From the NCBI GenBank assembly GCA_012512865.1, contig JAAZDH010000379.1, forward strand, positions 1 to 8,906: a stretch of 8,906 bases of DNA, read 5' to 3'. The notes under the pieces were generated by a model. It made no database searches and had not been told where the DNA came from. It saw only the letters and a program-made list of their open reading frames with translations. Positions 1 through 4,860 of the stretch are shown piece after piece (the first letter of the stretch is position 1; each line of letters opens with the position of its first letter). A program made the translations under genes and the position numbers. The DNA comes from Clostridiaceae bacterium (GTDB taxonomy: Bacteria > Bacillota > Clostridia > Acetivibrionales > DUMC01).

Positions 1-25
1 ATACTATTTCCCGAGGTGTTCATTA

Positions 26-1069
26 ATGGGATTAATAGTGGGGATCCCGCGCGCCCTATTTTTTTACCAGTATTACCCGCTGTGGAAAACGTTCCTGGAA
101 GAGCTTGGCGCAGAGGTGGTTGTGTCGGGCAATACGAATAAAAAGATAATGGATGATGGTGTCGGGAAATGTGTGGATGAAGCCTGCCTTCCGGTAAAAG
201 TATACCACGGCCACGTGATGGATTTAAAAGACCGGGTTGATTGCCTGTTCATACCAAGGCATACAAGTATATCAAGGAATGAATATGTATGCCCCAAGTT
301 CGGTGGTTTGCCGGACATGGTAAGGAACACTCTTACAGGGTTGCCGCCAATAATTGACGTGGAGGTTAACTTGAGAAAATCAAGGGCTAATGCAATGAAA
401 GCGGCAATGGAGGCCGGGAGTTTTTTTACAGGGGATGCCGGGAAAATAAAAATAGCTTACAGGAAAGCCATGGCAGCTTATAAGAATTATAGGGTAAAGA
501 TTAAGAGAGGGGCATTCCCGGGGGAAGTCCCGGGCTGCCTTGGCAAGGGGCCGGGAACAGGCGGCACGGCAGATTATGATGCAGGCAGCAATCACCTTAA
601 AATAGCTGTCATAGGCCATAGTTACAACCTATACGATGATTACGTGAATATGGGAATTGTTTTGAAACTCAGGAAATCAGGTGTCAACATAATTACAATT
701 GATATGATTGACGATGATGTAATCCGTGAAAAATCCAATCTCCTGAACAAGAAACCTTTCTGGTACTTTGGCACAAGAGCCCTGGGCAGCATTTACCATT
801 TACTGGGCATGGATGACCTGGATGGAATTATCTATATTATGAGTTTCGGTTGCGGGATAGATTCTTTTATTTGTGACCTGGCGGAAAGAAAAACCAGGAG
901 AGAAAAAAACATACCGTACATGGTGCTCACAATTGATGAGCACTCCGGGGAAGCCGGAATAAACACCAGGCTTGAAGCTTTTACAGATATGATAAGGTGG
1001 AGGTATTGCAATGAAAGTGACTTTTCCACATATGGGAAACCTGTATATAAGTGCCAAGGTCCTATTTGA
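26..1069 (+). CDS. DUF2229/COG3580-type acyl-CoA dehydratase activase-related protein
   Basis: 347-residue protein resembling the 2-hydroxyglutaryl-CoA dehydratase-related family known as DUF2229/COG3580, which in many Clostridia is separate or fused to an activase. The N-terminal half opens with the typical GIPRALFFYQYYPLW segment and carries conserved-looking cysteines: C49 and C54 (KCVDEACLP), C73 and C89 (EYVCPKFGG). The C-terminal half starts near residue 190 (LKIAVIGHSYNLYDDY) and has C276 in SFGCGIDSF, then IDEHSGEAG and TRLEAFTD (303-321). A Gly/Pro-rich linker (162-190) joins the halves. The ATG follows GAGGTG (13-18) by 7 nt, so the start is well supported; only 25 nt of upstream DNA are visible, so the promoter is not. 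The last 59 bp overlap the next gene. By family logic it is a cytoplasmic Fe-S protein acting with the activase at 2095-3072; the substrate is unknown. Family assignment is confident, function is inference. Confidence 0.88.
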   Translation: MGLIVGIPRALFFYQYYPLWKTFLEELGAEVVVSGNTNKKIMDDGVGKCVDEACLPVKVYHGHVMDLKDRVDCLFIPRHTSISRNEYVCPKFGGLPDMVRNTLTGLPPIIDVEVNLRKSRANAMKAAMEAGSFFTGDAGKIKIAYRKAMAAYKNYRVKIKRGAFPGEVPGCLGKGPGTGGTADYDAGSNHLKIAVIGHSYNLYDDYVNMGIVLKLRKSGVNIITIDMIDDDVIREKSNLLNKKPFWYFGTRALGSIYHLLGMDDLDGIIYIMSFGCGIDSFICDLAERKTRREKNIPYMVLTIDEHSGEAGINTRLEAFTDMIRWRYCNESDFSTYGKPVYKCQGPI

Positions 1070-2126
1070 AGAATTAGGCATAGATTATGTTATTCCCCCC
1101 TTTACCAGCAAAAAAACGCTGGAAATAGGAACCAGGTATGTTCCAGAGTGTGCCTGCCTTCCTTTAAAAATAACCATCGGGAATTTGATCGAGGCGCAAC
1201 AGCTTGGTGCAGATACCGTGTTAATGGCCGGAGGATGCGGCCCCTGCAGGTTTGGTTATTATTGCGAGATGTACAGGGAAATCTTGAAGGACTTGAACTG
1301 CAACATGGATATCATAACGCTGGAACCACCTGGAGCTCACATATCCAGGCTTTTGCAGGGAATAAGAAAGCTTTTGGGAGGCTGCAACCTGTATAAGATG
1401 GCAAGGGCAGTAAAATGCTTTACACGGGTTGTGATGGAGGTTGACGAGATAGAAAGGCTGGTTTTTAAAATAAAACCCCGGGAGCTGGATAAGGGCGGGA
1501 CGGATGAAATATATAAAGCATTCAAGAAAGATGCCCTCAAGGTAAAAGGGGCAAGGCAAATTATAGAATTGGTAAGAGAAACCAAGAATAAGCTTATGAA
1601 GGTAAAAACCGATGAAAAGGCAAAGCCTTTAAAGATAGGGATAGTAGGGGAAATCTATTCTACGATTGATTCCTGGACCAATATGGACATCCAATCAAGG
1701 CTTGGGGCAATGGGAGTTGAAAGCCACCGTTATGTGACTATCAGCAATTGGGTGATTGAGCATATAATAAAGAAAGCCTTAAAGATTCCAAGGGATTTAA
1801 GCTATGAACACGCTGCAAGACCGTACCTTGGGAAAATGATCGGCGGGCATGCCCTGGAAACCATAGGTAATACAGTATTATACGCGCTACGGGGATACGA
1901 CGGCATAATCCAGGTCTACCCCCTTACATGCATGCCTGAAATCGTGGCTGAAAGTATATTGCCGGCGGTTGAGAGAAATTATGATATTCCGGTATTGACA
2001 TTGATTATTGATGAAATGACGGGCGAAGCAGGGTATATTACACGCATAGAGGCATTTGTTGATTTGATTTTAAGGAAAAAGGAGAAGAAAGTTCTTGACC
2101 TTGGATACATATTACCTGGGTATTGA
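1011..2126 (+). CDS. COG3581-type CoA-protein activase-related protein
   Basis: 371-residue cytoplasmic protein resembling COG3581, the usual partner of COG3580 and of the dehydratase activase. The N-terminal part begins with the family-like segment VTFPHMGNLYISAKVLFEELG. It has a rich cysteine set: C47 and C49 (PECACLPLK), C76, C79 and C85 (GGCGPCRFGYYC), then C97, C125 and C136. A second globular part starts near residue 207 (LKIGIVGEIYSTIDSWTNMD) and ends with C307 (YPLTCMPEI) and IDEMTGEAG plus TRIEAFVD (333-351). That last block is shared with the preceding protein, so the two look like distant paralogues. The cysteines suggest Fe-S ligands, but no cluster is proven. The ATG at 1011 follows GGAGGT (999-1004) by 6 nt and lies inside the previous gene, indicating translational coupling. 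The 3' end overlaps the activase gene by 32 bp. Function beyond the family is unknown. Confidence 0.88.
   Translation: MKVTFPHMGNLYISAKVLFEELGIDYVIPPFTSKKTLEIGTRYVPECACLPLKITIGNLIEAQQLGADTVLMAGGCGPCRFGYYCEMYREILKDLNCNMDIITLEPPGAHISRLLQGIRKLLGGCNLYKMARAVKCFTRVVMEVDEIERLVFKIKPRELDKGGTDEIYKAFKKDALKVKGARQIIELVRETKNKLMKVKTDEKAKPLKIGIVGEIYSTIDSWTNMDIQSRLGAMGVESHRYVTISNWVIEHIIKKALKIPRDLSYEHAARPYLGKMIGGHALETIGNTVLYALRGYDGIIQVYPLTCMPEIVAESILPAVERNYDIPVLTLIIDEMTGEAGYITRIEAFVDLILRKKEKKVLDLGYILPGY
2081..2097 (+). promoter_or_regulatory. Ribosome binding site fixing a TTG start for the activase gene
   Basis: AAAAAGGAG (core GGAG at 2081-2084) lies 10 nt before TTG at 2095, inside the end of the preceding gene. 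A second in-frame TTG at 2101 would be 16 nt away, which is too far. No ATG occurs before the conserved GIDVGS nucleotide-binding motif, so a TTG start is needed. Confidence 0.7.
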
Positions 2127-3072
2127 TGTCGGCTCCGTGAGCACCAATCTGATCCTCATGGACGAGAACGACATCATATTGAAAAAACTATATTTAAGAA
2201 CCAGTGGCCAGCCCATAAGAGTATTATGCGAAGGCTTGAGTATTCTCAAAGAATATATAGGCGAAAATGTCTCCCGTATCGGCAGCGTTGGTGCTACTGG
2301 CAGCGGAAGGAGGCTTGCAGCTGTTATTGCAGGAGCGGATATAGTGAAAAACGAGATTACCGCCCATGCCGTTGCAGCCCAAAAGGTTGTGCCCGGTGTT
2401 CGGACGATCATGGAAATAGGCGGGCAGGACTCAAAAATTATTTTTTTAAAAGAAGGGGTTGTCCATGATTTTGCAATGAACACGGTATGTGCCGCAGGTA
2501 CGGGGTCATTTCTTGACAGGCAGGCAGAGAGGTTAGGAATACCAATATCGGAAATCGGGAAATTCGCGTTGCGTTCAAAATCGCCGGTAAGGATAGCAGG
2601 CAGGTGCGCCGTTTTCGCTGAATCCGACATGATACACAAGCAGCAGGCCGGGTATTGCCTTGAGGATATTATTTGCGGGTTGTGCGAGGGATTGGTCCGG
2701 AACTACCTGAACAACCTGGCAAAAGGCAGGGAAATACATGAGCCTGTAATGTTCCAAGGCGGAGTTGCAGCAAATATAGGTATAGTTCATGCTTTCCGGA
2801 AGGCGTTGCAAAAAGAAATAATAGTGCCGGAGTATTACGATGTAATGGGGGCATACGGTGCGGCATTGCTTGCAAAGGAAAAGATGAGAAGCGAAAAAAG
2901 AGCGAAAACAACGGCCTTCAAGGGATTCAGGGCGGCGGAAAACAACTATATATCAAGGAACCTTGAGTGTTGCGGCTGTCCTAACATGTGCGAGGTGTTG
3001 GAAATATTATCTAATGGCAACGTAATTGCAAGGTGGGGCGACAAGTGCGGCAAGTGGAGTTTTGGCATATGA
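2095..3072 (+). CDS. BadF/BadG/BcrA/BcrD-type acyl-CoA dehydratase activase (ATPase)
   Basis: 325-residue ASKHA-fold ATPase of the HgdC/CompA/BadF family (COG1924). Motifs in order: phosphate-1 loop LGIDVGSVSTN (8-18); VGATGSGRRLA (65-75); NEITAHAVAA (86-95); phosphate-2 loop MEIGGQDSKI (106-115); NTVCAAGTGSF (129-139); AGRCAVFAESDMI (168-180); adenosine region FQGGVAAN (220-227) and GAYGAALLA (252-260). C132 and C171 match the two cysteines that, in HgdC, bridge one [4Fe-4S] cluster between the subunits of a homodimer. In such proteins ATP hydrolysis drives electron injection into the partner enzyme. An extra C-terminal tail (about 280-325) adds C292, C293, C295, C299 and C318. A similar segment is known to me from large fused activase proteins, so this gene set may be a split version of that architecture. 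It is last in the three-gene operon, has a TTG start, and overlaps the upstream gene by 32 bp. The natural partners are probably the two upstream products. Confidence 0.93.
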   Translation: MTLDTYYLGIDVGSVSTNLILMDENDIILKKLYLRTSGQPIRVLCEGLSILKEYIGENVSRIGSVGATGSGRRLAAVIAGADIVKNEITAHAVAAQKVVPGVRTIMEIGGQDSKIIFLKEGVVHDFAMNTVCAAGTGSFLDRQAERLGIPISEIGKFALRSKSPVRIAGRCAVFAESDMIHKQQAGYCLEDIICGLCEGLVRNYLNNLAKGREIHEPVMFQGGVAANIGIVHAFRKALQKEIIVPEYYDVMGAYGAALLAKEKMRSEKRAKTTAFKGFRAAENNYISRNLECCGCPNMCEVLEILSNGNVIARWGDKCGKWSFGI

Positions 3073-3214
3073 CGCGCCATGCAAACCAGGATTGGTATTT
3101 GGCAGGCAACAAGCCGGGAAAACGAGGATTTGGTATTTGGTATGTAACATGCCAGGTAAACGATGGTTTTGCATTTAGCAGGCGACATGCCGGGCAAACG
3201 GAAACCCGGCACAA
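3064..3214. repeat. Four degenerate 38-bp tandem repeats at the activase 3' end
   Basis: Contiguous units at 3064-3100 (37 bp), 3101-3138, 3139-3176 and 3177-3214. The second and third match at 28 of 38 positions by hand alignment. The fourth keeps the first two-thirds (consensus near GGCAGGCAACATGCCGGGNA) but diverges afterwards. The first is weaker (about 27 of 37 with one gap) and contains the activase stop codon at 3070-3072. The period is not a multiple of three and there are no spacers, so this is neither coding repetition nor a CRISPR. The 3073-3231 gap between the convergent genes holds nothing else recognisable. Confidence 0.6.
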
Positions 3215-3225
3215 GACATGTTACA
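3143..3225. repeat. Nested inverted repeats between convergent genes
   Basis: Outer arms TGTAACATG (3143-3151) and CATGTTACA (3217-3225) are perfectly complementary over 9 bp. Inside them, TGCCGGG (3188-3194) and CCCGGCA (3205-3211) form a GC-rich 7-bp stem with a 10-nt loop. No T-run follows the inner stem on either strand; the nearest (3240-3246) is 14 nt past the outer arm. It could slow or end transcription from both sides, but it is not a canonical Rho-independent terminator. Confidence 0.4.
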
Positions 3226-3231
3226 GGAAGT

Positions 3232-4779
3232 TCATGAGCTTTTTTTGGAAGGCAGTGAATTTCTTCTATTCTTCAAATGCCTGGCAAACCTGGCTATACC
3301 CTTTAAAAGTTTGAACAGTATAACAAGAACCTCGACACAAACAAGTGAAATAAGCAATACATAAATATCCCTGTTTTCCTTGAGCCTTTTCAGCAGTGTT
3401 GAATAAAAACTTTCGGGAGGTATTATTTCTTTTTCGGGGTAAAGGCTTACATCAATAATCGTGCCATCTTGCAAGGTGTAGCGGGCCATGCCCACGATCA
3501 TGTTTTTTGTCAAGGGAGGTTTTACATCCTTGGATAAATTGAAGTTAATGCTTTTTATGTAAGTATTGCCGATAGGGTACGTGTAATAAATGTCATTAGT
3601 GCTTATAAGATTTATTTCCTCGTTACCGACAACCATGCTTGTCAAGGGTTGATTCCTGGGAACCAGTATATCCCTCCTGAAATTATTGAAGCCATGGTCC
3701 AGGAGCTTGATGGAATCCTGGAGAACGCTGGATTCCGGGGAATCCAGCACTATGGCTGCAAGCCGCCTGTTACCGCGGGTGGCTGTCGTGATGGCTGTCT
3801 GTAATTGTATATCATTATAACCGGCCTTGCCGCCATCCACACCCTCATATTCCCAGAAAAGCCTGTTGGAATTTGTTAAAAGGGTTGTACCCCTTCTATC
3901 CACCCAGGGTACCGCCCTGTATGAAAAAATCCTGTTGAATACGGGCAGGCTAAGGACATATCGCAAAAGAACGGCAATATCATTTGCGGTGGTATACTGG
4001 TTCTCGTCATAAAGACCTGTAGGATTTGTAAAATAAGTATTTTTCATGTTAAGCTCTTCAGCTTTTTTATTCATAATCTCGACAAATTGTTGTATATCTC
4101 CGCCAATATGCTCCGCCAACGTATTCGCCACGTCGTTGGTATTCGTGAGTATCAAGGCATTAAGCAAATCCTCCAGGGTATATTTTTCTCCTGCTTCAAG
4201 GGGTAAAACCGAGCCTTCCGATTGAGTGGCTTCTTTACTAACCGTTACTTTTGCTTCAAGGTTTCCTTTTTCAATAACAATCACTGCCGTCATTATCTTA
4301 TTGGCAGTGGATATATGAAGTCTTTTATCAGCTTGCTTGCTATATAGGACCTGGCCCCTTTCGCAATCTATAAGTATTGCGGAATCTGCCCTTATTAGAG
4401 GTCCAGGATTGCCGCGGTTCGTAAAGATGCTATCAATATCATCCATGTCCTCCATGTTATACATCGTTCCCGGGCCGTCTACACCATTGAACGATATCAA
4501 ACCTGGTACATCATTACTCACCGGGGCATGAAGTGATTCCTTATCCTGTGAAAAGGCAGGGAACAGTCTGCCGGCTTGCCTGTCTTGTTGATCCGCCAGT
4601 ACATGGAGCCGTTCCCTGGCTTGCATGTCTTGTGAAAGCCCCCTGTTTTCTTCCGCTTTGGCATACACCGGCTGAAATAATGAGATGCATAATATGTATG
4701 CAGATAATATCAAAATAATTGTCTTTCTTTTACTATAACCAGCTTTATTGCAGGGCACCTTTTTTAAAGCTTTTGACAT
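3232..4779 (-). CDS. D-alanyl-D-alanine carboxypeptidase (PBP5/DacF) family protein with altered active site
   Basis: 515-residue secreted serine-peptidase-family protein (peptidase S11, penicillin-binding protein 5 type). Known members trim the terminal D-Ala from peptidoglycan stem peptides outside the membrane. Residues 1-40 form a signal peptide (basic start, hydrophobic 20-37, likely cleavage after VYA). Residues 41-128 are a hydrophilic extension. The catalytic domain runs from about 129 (ADSAILIDCERGQVLYSK) to 365, followed by a PBP5_C-like region (about 368-450). A C-terminal membrane helix (about 472-490) with a basic tail probably anchors it. The expected SxxK, SxN and KTG motifs read T158-A-N-K161, N213-T-N215 and K318-A-G320, so only the lysines and the Asn are kept. 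It may be inactive, altered, or use S157. The ATG follows GGAGG (4791-4787) by 7 nt. It has its own promoter downstream of the Ca2+ ATPase gene and converges on the activase operon. Family is certain; activity is not. Confidence 0.93.
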   Translation of the reverse strand: MSKALKKVPCNKAGYSKRKTIILILSAYILCISLFQPVYAKAEENRGLSQDMQARERLHVLADQQDRQAGRLFPAFSQDKESLHAPVSNDVPGLISFNGVDGPGTMYNMEDMDDIDSIFTNRGNPGPLIRADSAILIDCERGQVLYSKQADKRLHISTANKIMTAVIVIEKGNLEAKVTVSKEATQSEGSVLPLEAGEKYTLEDLLNALILTNTNDVANTLAEHIGGDIQQFVEIMNKKAEELNMKNTYFTNPTGLYDENQYTTANDIAVLLRYVLSLPVFNRIFSYRAVPWVDRRGTTLLTNSNRLFWEYEGVDGGKAGYNDIQLQTAITTATRGNRRLAAIVLDSPESSVLQDSIKLLDHGFNNFRRDILVPRNQPLTSMVVGNEEINLISTNDIYYTYPIGNTYIKSINFNLSKDVKPPLTKNMIVGMARYTLQDGTIIDVSLYPEKEIIPPESFYSTLLKRLKENRDIYVLLISLVCVEVLVILFKLLKGIARFARHLKNRRNSLPSKKSS

Positions 4780-4818
4780 GCCTGGTCCTCCATTCGTTCA
4801 ATCGCCCGGTATATTTCT

Positions 4819-4848
4819 ATTATAATTTTAGGAAGAACAACAAGTCAA
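4819..4848 (-). promoter_or_regulatory. Sigma-A-type promoter for the carboxypeptidase gene
   Basis: On the minus strand TTGACT (4848-4843, 5 of 6 to consensus) is followed, after 18 nt, by a perfect TATAAT (4824-4819). Transcription would begin near 4812, leaving a leader of about 33 nt before the ATG at 4779. The promoter sits just past the ATPase stop codon, so this gene need not depend on read-through and should be expressed vegetatively. Confidence 0.7.
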
Positions 4849-4860
4849 TGTTATTGACTT
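4842..4860. repeat. Palindrome overlapping the carboxypeptidase -35 box
   Basis: AAGTCAATGTTATTGACTT (plus strand) has perfect 7-bp arms around a 5-nt spacer. On the minus strand its distal arm supplies the TTGACT -35 hexamer, and the other end touches the ATPase stop codon. It could be an operator controlling the promoter or a weak AT-rich terminator for the ATPase gene. It lacks a following U-run, so the operator reading is slightly favoured, but neither is proven. Confidence 0.4.

Noticed and set aside
3064..3214. CRISPR-like array
   Set aside because: The units touch each other without unique spacers and differ strongly from each other, which is a degenerate tandem repeat, not a CRISPR.
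3033..3314. 93-codon plus-strand open frame after the activase gene
   Set aside because: It starts inside the activase, runs through out-of-frame 38-bp repeats into the antisense of the carboxypeptidase, and resembles no known protein.
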